From contig JAXMHQ010000013.1 of NCBI GenBank assembly GCA_046346665.1, forward strand, positions 51,607 to 115,606: DNA of 64,000 nucleotides, in the 5' to 3' direction. This document shows positions 32,415-40,831 of this stretch, piece by piece. Below the pieces are notes generated by a model. It was not told the origin of the DNA and did not search any database. It saw only the letters and a program-made list of their open reading frames with translations. The DNA is from JAXMHQ01 sp046346665. GTDB taxonomy: Bacteria; Verrucomicrobiota; Verrucomicrobiia; Limisphaerales; JAXMHQ01. A program made the translations under genes and the position numbers. Within the stretch, counting starts at the first letter, position 1; each line of letters opens with the position of its first letter.

Positions 32415-33911
32415 TTAGCGGGCGGAGCGGGACGGGGAGATGTCCTGGGACGGCAATCGCACCGTGAATATTGCGCCGTTTCCAGGCTCGCTGGCGGCGG
32501 AGATCTCACCGCGGTGCGCCAGGACGATCGCCCGGGCAATCGCCAGTCCCAGCCCGGCATTTCCGCCGCCGGTGCTGCGAGAAGCGTCCGCGCGGTAAAA
32601 TCGCTCGAACAAATGCGGCAGATGTTCCGCGGCAATTCCGGGGCCGTCGTCGGCAACTTCCAATATCACAAACGGCGCTTCGGTCCGGGTGGAAATCCGC
32701 ACGTGGCCGCCTTCCCGGCTGAATTGAATGGCGTTTCCCACCAGGTTTGTGGCCACCTGCATCAGCCGATCGGAATCCCCGGCGCACACCGCCGCCCCGG
32801 CATTCAATTCCAGCGAAACACCGCGCTCGGCGGCCAGCGGACGCAAGTGCTCGGCCACATCGGCTGCCACGCGCGCGAGGTCGCATGGGTCCGATCGCAG
32901 CCGTTCCTGGCCGGCATCGAGGCGGGCGAGTTCGAGCAGCGATTCGATCAGCCGGCGCATGCGTTGCGCGGCGTTCTGGCAGGATTCGAGAGCTTCGCGG
33001 TATTCGGCGGCGCTGCGATCGCGGGTGAGCGTCGATTGTGTCCGGGTGAGCATCACGGAGACCGGGGTTCGCAATTCATGGGCGGCGTCGGAGGTGAATT
33101 GCCGCTGTTGATCGAACGCGGCTTCGAGACGCGCGAAGGTGGAGTTCAGAACAGCGGCCAGCCGGCCCAGTTCGGTGTCGGTTTCGGAAAGATCGATGCG
33201 TTGCGAAAGGTCGCCTTCGGCGATCCGGAGGGCGGTTGCGCCAATGGCGTCGATGGGCCGGATGGCGCGCGCCGCGAGCCAACCGCCGCCTGCGAGTCCG
33301 ATCACCAGCACGACCAGGCCGGCCGCGGAAAGCTTGAGCGAAACCAATCGAAGATCGCGCAATTCCGGGGCGATGGACCTGCCCGCGAGCAAGGTGTCGC
33401 CGCGCGGCAGGCGCAGGATGACCTCGCGAAAATCCCCGCGCTGCCGCGGTGCGGGCCGGTCCTGAATTTCCGGGCCGGCCGGCATTTCCAGCCCGGCCGG
33501 CGCGTTCGTGGAGGATGCCAGGAGCCTCCCGTCCGGGGCCCACGCGAGGAAATAGATCCCGTTCGGATCGGATTCCTCGAACCACGAGGCCGGCGGCGGC
33601 GGGCCGCCTTCCATCCGGCCGGGGCGATCCTCCAGGCGCGGCGGCCCGCCGGAACGCATCGGCTCACCCGGGGCCTCCGGGGGCGGGCCGCGGAACGGGC
33701 CGAAATTCGGGCGGCCGGGGCCGGGGCCGTGCGGGGGCGGACGCAGCCAGGCGCCGACCCGGCTGACGCGGCGGAGCAGTTCATCGTCGATCCGGCCCAT
33801 CTGGCGTCCGCGTTGCAGTTGATAGGCCGTGACGCCGAACCCGGCAAGCACCAGCAGGAGGATCAGCCCGTACCAGGCCTGCAACCGCCATCGGATGGAT
33901 TTGAAAACCAT
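32415..33911 (-). CDS. Membrane sensor histidine kinase
   Basis: A 498-residue sensor: first membrane segment about 13-30 (WYGLILLLVLAGFGVTAYQL), a periplasmic region rich in Pro/Gly (about 50-190, with PPPHGPGPGRPNF), second segment about 195-215, HAMP domain (about 215-265, AIRPIDAIGATALRIAEGDLSQRI), HisKA with FTSDAAHELRTPVSVMLTRTQS (phosphorylated His in AAHELRTP) and a HATPase with NLVGNAIQFSREGG (N box), DDGPGIAAEHLPHLFERFYR (G1/F) and GGNAGLGLAIARAI (G2). It is 3 bases downstream of the response regulator gene, so the pair is co-transcribed. The Pro-rich sensor part is unlike any known ligand domain I can name. Confidence 0.94.
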   Translation of the reverse strand: MVFKSIRWRLQAWYGLILLLVLAGFGVTAYQLQRGRQMGRIDDELLRRVSRVGAWLRPPPHGPGPGRPNFGPFRGPPPEAPGEPMRSGGPPRLEDRPGRMEGGPPPPASWFEESDPNGIYFLAWAPDGRLLASSTNAPAGLEMPAGPEIQDRPAPRQRGDFREVILRLPRGDTLLAGRSIAPELRDLRLVSLKLSAAGLVVLVIGLAGGGWLAARAIRPIDAIGATALRIAEGDLSQRIDLSETDTELGRLAAVLNSTFARLEAAFDQQRQFTSDAAHELRTPVSVMLTRTQSTLTRDRSAAEYREALESCQNAAQRMRRLIESLLELARLDAGQERLRSDPCDLARVAADVAEHLRPLAAERGVSLELNAGAAVCAGDSDRLMQVATNLVGNAIQFSREGGHVRISTRTEAPFVILEVADDGPGIAAEHLPHLFERFYRADASRSTGGGNAGLGLAIARAIVLAHRGEISAASEPGNGAIFTVRLPSQDISPSRSAR

Positions 33912-33914
33912 GGC

Positions 33915-34568
33915 TCAGGATTCCACGGAGTAGCCGTGGCCTCGGCGTGTGGTGATGAAATCGTGCCCGAGTTTTTTCCGGATGTTGGAAACGTGCACAT
34001 CGAGCAGGTTGGAAAGCGTGTTGTCATCCTCGTCGAACAGGTGTTCGTAGAGGGCGGTGCGGGAGACCACCTCGCCGCGGTGCAGGACGAGGAATTCCAG
34101 CAGCGCGTATTCGCGCGCGGTCAGTTCGACGGGTGTTCCCGCGCGTTCGACCCGCCGCGCGGCGGTGTCCAGGACCACGTCGCGGACCTGGATGCGGTTG
34201 GTCGGGGTGTCCGCGCTGCGCCGGATGAGCGCGCGCAGCCGGGCGAACAGTTCCGGGAGATCGAACGGTTTGACGACGTAATCGTCCGCGCCGCCGTCCA
34301 GCCCCCGCACCCGGTCGCGGGCGGCGTCGCGCGCGGTCAGCATGAGCACGGGCGTCTTGCGGGTCTTGCGGAGTTTGGACAGCAACTCCCAGCCGTCCAT
34401 TTTCGGAAGCATCACGTCGAGCACGACGGCGTCGTATTCCGTTCCCTCCGCCTTGAACAGGCCGTCCGCGCCGTCGGCGGCGGTGTCGACCGCGTAGCCT
34501 TCCTCGCGCAGCGCCTGCGACAGGCCGCGCAACAGGTCCGGTTCGTCTTCAACCACCAGGATTCTCAT
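33915..34568 (-). CDS. OmpR-family response regulator
   Basis: A 217-residue two-domain regulator starting at the ATG at 34568. The receiver domain (1-115) begins MRILVVEDEPDLLRGLSQAL with an acidic pocket (EDE), the phosphorylated Asp in YDAVVLDVMLPKMDGWELL and the Lys in YVVKPFDLPEL. The winged-helix output domain (about 125-217) has VELTAREYALLEFLVLHRGEVVSRTALYEHLFDE and VSNIRKKLGHDFITTRRGHGYSV. It would bind DNA as a dimer after phosphorylation by the kinase encoded directly downstream. The promoter faces the EF-hand gene; both ends of that spacer carry a CTTAAG element. Confidence 0.95.
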   Translation of the reverse strand: MRILVVEDEPDLLRGLSQALREEGYAVDTAADGADGLFKAEGTEYDAVVLDVMLPKMDGWELLSKLRKTRKTPVLMLTARDAARDRVRGLDGGADDYVVKPFDLPELFARLRALIRRSADTPTNRIQVRDVVLDTAARRVERAGTPVELTAREYALLEFLVLHRGEVVSRTALYEHLFDEDDNTLSNLLDVHVSNIRKKLGHDFITTRRGHGYSVES

Positions 34569-34592
34569 GGGCACACACCGTCGCTTGCGACA

Positions 34593-34805
34593 CCTTAAGA
34601 GATCATGAAGACGCGGCCGTTTTCGAGAAAAATCGGGAAGGCACGAAAATGGAGTGGGTGTTATTGGATGATTTCCGCGCGGCAGTCTTCGCATTTATCC
34701 AACAATCCAACAATCCAATAATCCAACAATCCAACAATTTAAGGAATCGAGGACGAGGACGAGGACGAGAACGAAATATTCTCGCCGCTTCACGGGCTCT
34801 TAAGG
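34593..34805. promoter_or_regulatory. Divergent promoter region with mirrored CTTAAG elements
   Basis: CCTTAAGAG (34593-34601), 25 bases before the response regulator start, has its exact reverse complement CTCTTAAGG at 34797-34805, about 77 bases before the EF-hand start. CTTAAG-like half-sites are known targets of PmrA/QseB-type regulators, so these could be sites for the regulator encoded here. The remainder is low-complexity repeat. Confidence 0.4.
34697..34774. repeat. Low-complexity tandem repeats (CCAACAAT and GAGGAC)
   Basis: Five or six steps of a CCAACAAT/CCAATAAT 8-mer (34697-34740) are followed by GAGGAC repeated about four times (34750-34774). No coding signal is seen. The repeat lies inside the divergent promoter spacer. 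Confidence 0.8.
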
Positions 34806-34881
34806 TTGCCCGGCGTAAAGTGTGCGCATGAAGAACGGAACAACTTCGGACAACAAGAAAACGTTGAAAGGAATACATGCC

Positions 34882-35496
34882 ATGAAACTGACAAAACTGA
34901 TCGGACTCACCGCGCTGCTTCTCGGCGCTTCCGCGGGCCTGGCGGCCGCGCAATCGGATTCGGGACCCGGACCGGGACCGGGCGGGCCTCCGGGCGGACG
35001 CGGGCATCGGCCGCCGCCGCTGCCGATCATGATCTCGCTCGACACCAATCATGACGGCGTGCTGGACGCGAACGAGATTGCGAATGCCAGCGCGGCGCTG
35101 CTGACGCAGGACAAGAATGGGGACGGCAAATTGACGCGGGAGGAATACATGCCCGCGCCGCCCAACGGCAAGGCGCCGCCTGCCGGACAAAACGGCAATC
35201 GCCGCCAGCACCCGATGCCGCCGATCGTCGCGGCCCTGGACGCCAACCATGACGGCGTGATCGATGCCGATGAAATCGCGAACGCCAGCGCGGCGTTGAA
35301 GACGATGGACAAGAACGGCGACGGGAAGCTCACGCAGGAGGAACTCCGTCCGGCTCACCAGGGCCCGCCGCCCGGCGCCGGCAATGCGGGCGGACCGCCC
35401 GAGGGTGGATTCGGCGGACCGCCGCCCGGCGGCGATTTTGACGGACCGCCGCCGATGGACGACGCCCCGCCCGGGCCGCCTCCCGGCAATGAATGA
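34882..35496 (+). CDS. Secreted EF-hand calcium-binding protein
   Basis: A 204-residue exported protein with signal MKLTKLIGLTALLLGASAGLAAA and a ribosome-binding site AAAGGA. It contains a tandem duplication of an EF-hand pair: DTNHDGVLDANE and DKNGDGKLTREE, then DANHDGVIDADE and DKNGDGKLTQEE, each with the D-x-D/N-x-D-G calcium loop. A Gly/Pro-rich, disordered C-terminus follows. Secreted EF-hand proteins under two-component control (such as CarRS-type systems) respond to calcium in other bacteria. Here the gene is divergent from a two-component pair whose sensor is also Pro-rich, so a joint ion or envelope stress response is a reasonable inference. Confidence 0.9.
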   Translation: MKLTKLIGLTALLLGASAGLAAAQSDSGPGPGPGGPPGGRGHRPPPLPIMISLDTNHDGVLDANEIANASAALLTQDKNGDGKLTREEYMPAPPNGKAPPAGQNGNRRQHPMPPIVAALDANHDGVIDADEIANASAALKTMDKNGDGKLTQEELRPAHQGPPPGAGNAGGPPEGGFGGPPPGGDFDGPPPMDDAPPGPPPGNE

Positions 35497-35537
35497 TGCT
35501 GTCGTCTGAGTCGAGGGTGGGACGGATTCAGATGCGC

Positions 35538-35569
35538 GCGCCCGGCTTCACGGCCGGGCGCATTTTTTT
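35538..35569 (+). terminator. Rho-independent terminator of the EF-hand gene
   Basis: GCGCCCGGC (35538-35546) pairs with GCCGGGCGC (35553-35561) across loop TTCACG and is followed by A and seven T (35563-35569). Position and form are those of a strong intrinsic terminator, about 40 bases after the stop. Confidence 0.9.
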
Positions 35570-35571
35570 GA

Positions 35572-35644
35572 GCCACAGATCGAACACGGATTGAACACGG
35601 ATCGCACCACGGGATCCGTGTTCCATCCGTGTTTCAGCCGTGGC
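35572..35644. repeat. 'ACACGGAT' inverted repeat
   Basis: CCACAG...AACACGGATTGAACACGGAT faces ATCCGTGTTCCATCCGTGTT...CCGTGG, a stepped inverted repeat of the family that flanks the GxxExxY gene. It abuts the EF-hand terminator. Confidence 0.7.
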
Positions 35645-35662
35645 GACCCGAGTCGATCCGCG

Positions 35663-35878
35663 TCAGGGCTGACCGTAATGAAAACCGGTGTTGTCTTCGT
35701 AACCGAGCGGGACGAGGCTTTCGAAGAATTGGACCAGGTGATGGCGCAGAGCGGAATATAGGTCCGGCCGGGCGGACGGCTCCCCGCGCCCCGAAGAATC
35801 CCGCGACTCCAGATCCAGGTTGACCGGCTGGCTGTCAGCTATCATGGGGTCCATGCTCGTTTTATTTCGATATTTCAT
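35663..35878 (-). CDS. Small hypothetical protein (71 aa)
   Basis: From the ATG at 35878, preceded by AAAGGGTGAG as ribosome-binding site, the product is 71 residues: MKYRNKTSMDPMIADSQPVNLDL, a charged middle, and an ordered-looking end LRHHLVQFFESLVPLGYEDNTGFHYG. The aromatic C-terminus looks conserved rather than random. It follows the fibronectin-type gene on the same strand with about 48 bases between, so the two may be co-transcribed. A perfect TTGGCAA-N5-TTGCCAA repeat (35890-35908) lies just upstream. No function is recognised; a spurious ORF cannot be ruled out. Confidence 0.55.
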   Translation of the reverse strand: MKYRNKTSMDPMIADSQPVNLDLESRDSSGRGEPSARPDLYSALRHHLVQFFESLVPLGYEDNTGFHYGQP

Positions 35879-35926
35879 CTCACCCTTTCTTGGCAACTGT
35901 TTTGCCAAATTTGGCGTCAGGACGCG

Positions 35927-36457
35927 TCAAGGTCCGACGAGCCGGAAGAACTGCAGGTCCGGGCCGGTGGCCGCCAGGGAGGCGGCGACGGGGTTGTTGG
36001 TGCCGGTCGTGACGGGAGTCCAGGAGAGGAGGTCGGACGATTTTTCAAGCCGCCAGGGGGACGGGACGTCGCCGGTGGCGGTGATGGTGAGGTTGGTTTG
36101 GGCGGCGGGATTGAACTGGATTTGGAGCTGGAACCGGCCGCTGGGGCTGTAGAGCACCTCGTTGGAATAGACGCTTTCGAGGCCGAGATTGTCGTAGGAG
36201 GTTGCGACGAAATAGTAGTTGGTGCCGGGGCAAAGGCCCGAGATGACGGCGGTCGTCCCCTTGCCCACCGTCACGAGGTTCGTGTAGGCGCGGCAACCCA
36301 CGCCATAGTAGATGCGATACCCCGCGATGTTGGTCCCCGCGCTGGCATCCCAGGCGAGCGACACGCACTGCGCGCCTCCCGCCCTGTCCGCCCCGCCAGC
36401 CCACAACCCGATCGCCATGACGACCGCCGTCCATCCGCCCAACCCGACATTCCGCAC
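35927..36457 (-). CDS. Exported fibronectin type III domain protein
   Basis: The chosen GTG start at 36457 has an AAAGG site six bases upstream and gives a signal peptide (RNVGLGGWTAVVMAIGLWAGGADRAGGA). Residues about 32-125 are a fibronectin type III sandwich: CVSLAWDASAGTNIAGYRIYYGVGCRAYTNLVTVG, then ISGLCPGTNYYFVATSYDNLGLESVYSNEV. The rest (WRLEKSSDLLSWTPVTTG...FFRLVGP) is the 'sequence end' found on many verrucomicrobial exported proteins, also present on the CotH, GHL15 and GH30 proteins here. It may be a small adhesion or carbohydrate-binding protein. Alternative starts: TTG 36535 and ATG 36418. Confidence 0.75.
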   Translation of the reverse strand: MRNVGLGGWTAVVMAIGLWAGGADRAGGAQCVSLAWDASAGTNIAGYRIYYGVGCRAYTNLVTVGKGTTAVISGLCPGTNYYFVATSYDNLGLESVYSNEVLYSPSGRFQLQIQFNPAAQTNLTITATGDVPSPWRLEKSSDLLSWTPVTTGTNNPVAASLAATGPDLQFFRLVGP

Positions 36458-36633
36458 AAACAACCTTTCCCTGCCCGCAGTCGCGATTGCCGCGACCACG
36501 GTGGAGTTATCGGAGATCGGGGAGAAATCCACCAATCCGCCATTGTCGATCTATTTGCAAAATTTGTGCTGCCCATGGGCAACGAGGCGGCGCTTGACGC
36601 GCGGGCGCTTCGGGGGTTCATTAACCGGGTCGT

Positions 36634-39600
36634 ATGGCACGCCTGTTGTTCCGCCTTATTCGTTCCTCCCGAAGTTTGTCCCGCACCTCCCTGCCGCGCG
36701 TTGCGGCGATGCTGTTCCTGGCGGCGTTCGCGCCGGCGGCGCGGGCCTCGATTCATGTGCCGTTTGTTCTGCCGTGGAACGATTCGGATCCGACGGTCAC
36801 CGATTTTTCCGGGTTGAATTCCCCGATAGGCACGGCGCGGGTGGTGGCGGATGCGAACGGGCATTTGTCGGTGAACGGCCAGCGGGTGCGGTTCCTCGGG
36901 ATGAATTTCGCGGGGGACGCGCCGTTTTGTCCGACGAACAATGCGGAGGGGATGGCGGCGCGCGTGGCGAAGTTCGGGATCAACGCGATCCGGTTTCATC
37001 ACATGGACGCGCCGTGGGCTTACAATGGCGGGTTGCTGGCCTACACGGCGACGACCAGCACGAATTTCAACGCGACGAACCTGGAGCGGCTGCACTACCT
37101 GGTCTCGCGATTGAAGGCGCACGGGGTTTATTCCGACATCAACCTGCTGGTGGGCCGCACGTATCTTTCGGGGGACGGCCTGGGGCCGGAGGTGGCGGGG
37201 ATGGATTGGAAGGACGTTCATGTGCTCGGATTTTTTTATGACCCGGCGCTGGCGTTGCAGAAGGATTACGCGACGAAGCTGTTGACGCCGACGAACCGGT
37301 TCACGGGCCTGCCGCTGGCGAAGGATCCGGCGGTGGCGTTTGTGGAGATCATCAACGAAAACGGGCTGATTCAGAAGTGGCTGGACGGCGGGCTGGACCG
37401 GATGCCGGCGCGTTACGCGACGAATTTGCAGGCGCGGTGGAACTCGTGGCTGCAGGCGCGCTACACGAACGACGCGGCGCTGCTGGCGGCGTGGAACATT
37501 GTCAGCGAGTCGCTCGGCACGAACCTGCTGGTGAACGGCGCCTTCAGCAACGGGGTGACGTCGTGGAACGGGGAGCAGCATTACAATGCGCACGCAACCT
37601 TCAACTGGGCCTACGATTTCAACGGCAAACCGGCCGCGAAAATCACCGTCACGACGGCGGACACCACGGGCTGGTACATCCAGTTCAACCAGGCCAATCT
37701 CAAGCTCGCCTCCAACCAGGTCTACACGCTTTCGTTCTGGGCGAAGTCGAGCCCGGACACCAACGCGAGCTTCGCGGTGATGCGGGCGCACGACGATTAC
37801 ATCGCGCTGGGCCTTTCGCAGGGCATGAGCCTGGCGACGAACTGGCAGCTGTTCAGCAATTCCTTCCAGGCGACGGCGACGGAAACGAACGCGCGGGTGA
37901 ATTTCGGGGACATGGGAAACAAGCTGGCGACGTTCTGGTTTGCGGACGTGCGCCTGCAAGCGGGCGGCCAGCTCGGGGTGCTGCCCGGCGGCGCCACGCT
38001 CGCGGCGGGCAACGTTCCCAACCTGGCCTACAGCGGGACCGGTTATACGGGCACGAAGGCGGCGCGCCGGGATTTTCTGCGATTCCTGCGCGACCTGGAG
38101 AACGCCTATTACGACGCGATGGTCGGACATCTTCGCACGAATTGCGGCTATGCCGGGGTGATCTTCGGCAGCATTGTGGCCTGCAGCCCCGCGACGGTGC
38201 AAAGCCGGCTGGACCTGGTGGACGCGCACGCCTACTGGCAACACCCCCAATTCCCCGGCGTGGCGTGGGACCCGGTGAACTGGTATCAGACCAACAGCTC
38301 GATGGCCGGCACGCTGGCGGACGACAACACGCTGACCGGCCTTGCGCGGCAGCGCGTCCAGGGAAAGCCCTTCACGGTCACGGAGTATGATCATCCGTCG
38401 CCCAACTATCACGGCAGCGAAGCGCCCCTGCTGCTGGCGGCGTATGCGGCGCTCCAGGACTGGGACGGCGTCTGGATGTTTGCCTACGGACCCGGCAACG
38501 CCATGTCGACGATGGGATATGTGTCGGGGTATTTCGACATTGCGCAGCACCCGTTGAAGATGGCGAACATGCTGCTCGCGGCGAACCTGTTCCGGCGCGG
38601 GGATGTGCAGCCGGCGGCGCAGGAAATCACCCTGGCATTCACGCCCGAGCAGGAACTCGATCTTCTGCAAAACACCTGGGCGTGGAGTTTGTTCGGCAGC
38701 GGCCGACTCGGCATGCCGGGGCCGTTCGCCTTCACCAACCGCCTGAGCGTCAGCGTGGGATCCAATGCGGTGGGGCTGACAACGGCTCCCACCTGGACCG
38801 GCGGGACGAAGGTCACCAGCGACACTTCGGAACTGACCTGGGACGCTTCGGCTCCCGGTGGCGGCCTGGTCAGCATCGGCTCGCGCCGGAGCAAGGCGCT
38901 GATCGGCGCCGCGGACAACAAGGTGGTGAACCTGGGCGACGGCGTGACGTTGCAGCCGTTCACGACGGATCTTCACTGGTGCACCCTGGGCGCCACGCTC
39001 ACGCAGGGAGACGTGTTCACGAACGACTGCACGATGATTGTGGCCGCGGGCGGCTGGTGGGAAAATTCGGGGCAGATCTGGACCGACACGAACAAGATGT
39101 CGGTAGGAAACCACTGGGGTTCGGCGCCGGTGATGGCCGAGGTGGTGCCGTTCTCGCTCACGCTGCCGGCGCCCGCGAGCGCCGTCACCGCCTGGATCCT
39201 CGACGAGCGCGGCGAGCGTTACGACACCCTGCCCGTGACCGGGAATGCGACGTCCGCGGTGGTCAATGTCAGTTCGTTCGCCAATTCGATCTGGTACGAA
39301 GTGGATGTCGCGCGCTGGACGGCGAGCTTTGATTTGTGGCGGCTGCGCTATTTCGGTTCGACCCAGCCGGGCGTGCCGGCGGGAAGCGTGGAAGAGGCGG
39401 CGCCATTCGGAGATCATGTTCCGAACCTGATGAAATATTACCTTGGCCTGGCAGGCGATGCGGCTGCGGCCGGCAACCAGCTTCCGGTCGGATCGGTGGT
39501 TTCCAGCGCCGGCACCAATTACCTGGCGTTCACATACACTCACGACAAGCTGGTGGCCGACGCGGATTGTGTCGCGGAAGTTTCGACGGACCTGGTTCAT

Positions 39601-39738
39601 TGGTTCTCGGGACCCGGCTACACGGCGGTTCACTCGGTTGTCGACCAGGGCACGACGGAGCAAATCACGGTGCGCGATGCGGCTCCGGCCGGCACGCCCG
39701 TCCAGCATTACCTGCGGTTGCGGTTTCAGCGGCATTAG
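36634..39738 (+). CDS. Secreted GH5-like glycoside hydrolase with a CBM inserted in the barrel
   Basis: A 1034-residue exported protein (signal about 1-38). The barrel begins VNGQRVRFLGMNFAGDAPFCPTNNAEGMAARVAKFGINAIRFHHMDAPW, as in GH5-clan cellulases and mannanases. The candidate acid/base is Glu241 in VEIINENGL and the nucleophile Glu583 in FTVTEYDHPS. The 340-residue gap between them is far longer than usual because a CBM4/9-like sandwich (about 295-450, LLVNGAFSNGVTSWNGEQ... VYTLSFWAKSSPDTNASFAV) is inserted. A long C-terminal beta-rich region (about 690-1034) follows. No close family can be named. Substrate unknown. Confidence 0.82.
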   Translation: MARLLFRLIRSSRSLSRTSLPRVAAMLFLAAFAPAARASIHVPFVLPWNDSDPTVTDFSGLNSPIGTARVVADANGHLSVNGQRVRFLGMNFAGDAPFCPTNNAEGMAARVAKFGINAIRFHHMDAPWAYNGGLLAYTATTSTNFNATNLERLHYLVSRLKAHGVYSDINLLVGRTYLSGDGLGPEVAGMDWKDVHVLGFFYDPALALQKDYATKLLTPTNRFTGLPLAKDPAVAFVEIINENGLIQKWLDGGLDRMPARYATNLQARWNSWLQARYTNDAALLAAWNIVSESLGTNLLVNGAFSNGVTSWNGEQHYNAHATFNWAYDFNGKPAAKITVTTADTTGWYIQFNQANLKLASNQVYTLSFWAKSSPDTNASFAVMRAHDDYIALGLSQGMSLATNWQLFSNSFQATATETNARVNFGDMGNKLATFWFADVRLQAGGQLGVLPGGATLAAGNVPNLAYSGTGYTGTKAARRDFLRFLRDLENAYYDAMVGHLRTNCGYAGVIFGSIVACSPATVQSRLDLVDAHAYWQHPQFPGVAWDPVNWYQTNSSMAGTLADDNTLTGLARQRVQGKPFTVTEYDHPSPNYHGSEAPLLLAAYAALQDWDGVWMFAYGPGNAMSTMGYVSGYFDIAQHPLKMANMLLAANLFRRGDVQPAAQEITLAFTPEQELDLLQNTWAWSLFGSGRLGMPGPFAFTNRLSVSVGSNAVGLTTAPTWTGGTKVTSDTSELTWDASAPGGGLVSIGSRRSKALIGAADNKVVNLGDGVTLQPFTTDLHWCTLGATLTQGDVFTNDCTMIVAAGGWWENSGQIWTDTNKMSVGNHWGSAPVMAEVVPFSLTLPAPASAVTAWILDERGERYDTLPVTGNATSAVVNVSSFANSIWYEVDVARWTASFDLWRLRYFGSTQPGVPAGSVEEAAPFGDHVPNLMKYYLGLAGDAAAAGNQLPVGSVVSSAGTNYLAFTYTHDKLVADADCVAEVSTDLVHWFSGPGYTAVHSVVDQGTTEQITVRDAAPAGTPVQHYLRLRFQRH

Positions 39739-39743
39739 CATTT

Positions 39744-39881
39744 GTCGAGAGTCGAGGGTCCAGAGCCTGGCCTTCGGACTGCCGCAGCTTGGTTTCTCGA
39801 CTCTCGACCCTGGACTCTCGACGCGAGTTCAGGCATTTCAGGCGCGAGTGTCCGAGCCCTTAGGGCGCAGTGTTTCGGACA
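39744..39881. repeat. 'GTCGAGAGTCGAGGGTC' inverted repeat and a hairpin
   Basis: GTCGAGAGTCGAGGGTCCAG (39744-39763) is inverted as CTCGACTCTCGACCC...CTCTCGAC (39796-39822), starting five bases after the GH5-like stop. Next, TGTCCGA (39849-39855) and TCGGACA (39875-39881) close a stem over the inner palindrome GCCCTTAGGGC. Bases 39882-40142 show no gene or strong signal. Confidence 0.7.
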
Positions 39882-40142
39882 GGGCTGTCTTGATTCGATA
39901 CAGGCCCGGTTTGTGGACTCTCAAGGCTGCAAATGCGGGATTTGCCAGTCTCGTTCCGGCGATTGGGCTGGTGCGGCGTTCCGGGGTCGCTTTTGAAGGC
40001 CGGTCCCGGGGAGGTGTCGGAAAAACTCCTGACAAGCCGAAGGGCGATTCACCGGCGGATTTTCTTAGCATTGAAATGCCGATGGTGAGTGCTTCCGTAG
40101 AGTGTCCGACCCGTCGAAAAAGGCATGATTATTGCATCGAAC

Positions 40143-40161
40143 GCACCCGACTTATGGGTGC
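40143..40161 (+). promoter_or_regulatory. Hairpin enclosing a start codon
   Basis: GCACCC (40143-40148) pairs with GGGTGC (40156-40161); the ATG at 40154-40156 lies at the edge of the 7-base loop. In RNA this could mask the start of the following ORF and so influence its translation. Confidence 0.4.
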
Positions 40162-40816
40162 ATTTGATTCAGGCTCCGGGGAATTGGAAGTCACGCTCGA
40201 TGGAATTCCGGTCACGATCCCTCCACAACGCCGTTCTTTAGGCGCAATCCGGTCGTTTTTGGATTCCATGGCACTGCAGCAACAGAGGATTTTATGCTGG
40301 TTAAGCGTGGATGGGGAGGCGGTAAATCTTACCCAGCCGCGGAACACGCTGACAGAATTTTCCCATATCGAGGCGGAGACGATGAGCCTGTCGGAGGTGC
40401 CGCTGCAACTGGTCAAAGCGGCGCTTCAGCAGACCGCGACGATCCGCACCCGGGTGAATTCCGCGGTGGAACTGGCGGTCATCAACGAGGCGCCCCAGGC
40501 GCACGAGTTGTGGTGGAATCTTTCGACGATCCTGAAGGAACCCCTGCTCACGCTGAGCCTGCTCCCGGAGACGTCGTGCGGAACGGAACCGGCCGGCGCC
40601 TCCCTCCTGCAGCTCCGCAAATGGCAGCTCCAGCAACTCGGCTGCGTGATCAATGACGTGGATCACACGTGTCACTCGGAGGATTCCTGCGAATTGTCCG
40701 ACGCGCTCGAGCGGCGGGTGTTGCCCTGGCTGGATTCGCTGACGGAATCGCTCACCCTTTGGCACGAGGCGATGGCCGCCACGCGGCGCGCCGAGGAAGC
40801 CTGCCAGGAAACCTGA
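40154..40816 (+). CDS. Hypothetical protein, 220 aa
   Basis: The start at 40154 gives MGAFDSGSGELEVTLDGIPVTIPPQRRSLGAIRSFLDSMALQQQRILCWLSVDGEAVNLTQP, an ordered alpha/beta N-terminal part, then a long helical region rich in L, E, Q and T (about 70-220, with RVNSAVELAVINEAPQAHELWWNL and ALERRVLPWLDSLTESLTLWHEAMAATRRAEE). The pattern of heptads suggests a helical bundle or coiled coil. No signal peptide or membrane segment. A longer reading extends upstream through the repeats and is not believed. No family is recognised, and the convergent rhomboid gene offers no hint. Confidence 0.72.
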   Translation: MGAFDSGSGELEVTLDGIPVTIPPQRRSLGAIRSFLDSMALQQQRILCWLSVDGEAVNLTQPRNTLTEFSHIEAETMSLSEVPLQLVKAALQQTATIRTRVNSAVELAVINEAPQAHELWWNLSTILKEPLLTLSLLPETSCGTEPAGASLLQLRKWQLQQLGCVINDVDHTCHSEDSCELSDALERRVLPWLDSLTESLTLWHEAMAATRRAEEACQET

Positions 40817-40831
40817 GCCGGTCGGCGTGCG

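Noticed and set aside
36271..39741. 1156-codon open frame on the minus strand
   Set aside because: It lies opposite the GH5-like gene, is very rich in R, H, P and V with no domain or signal peptide, and is explained by the GC-rich third positions of the plus-strand gene.
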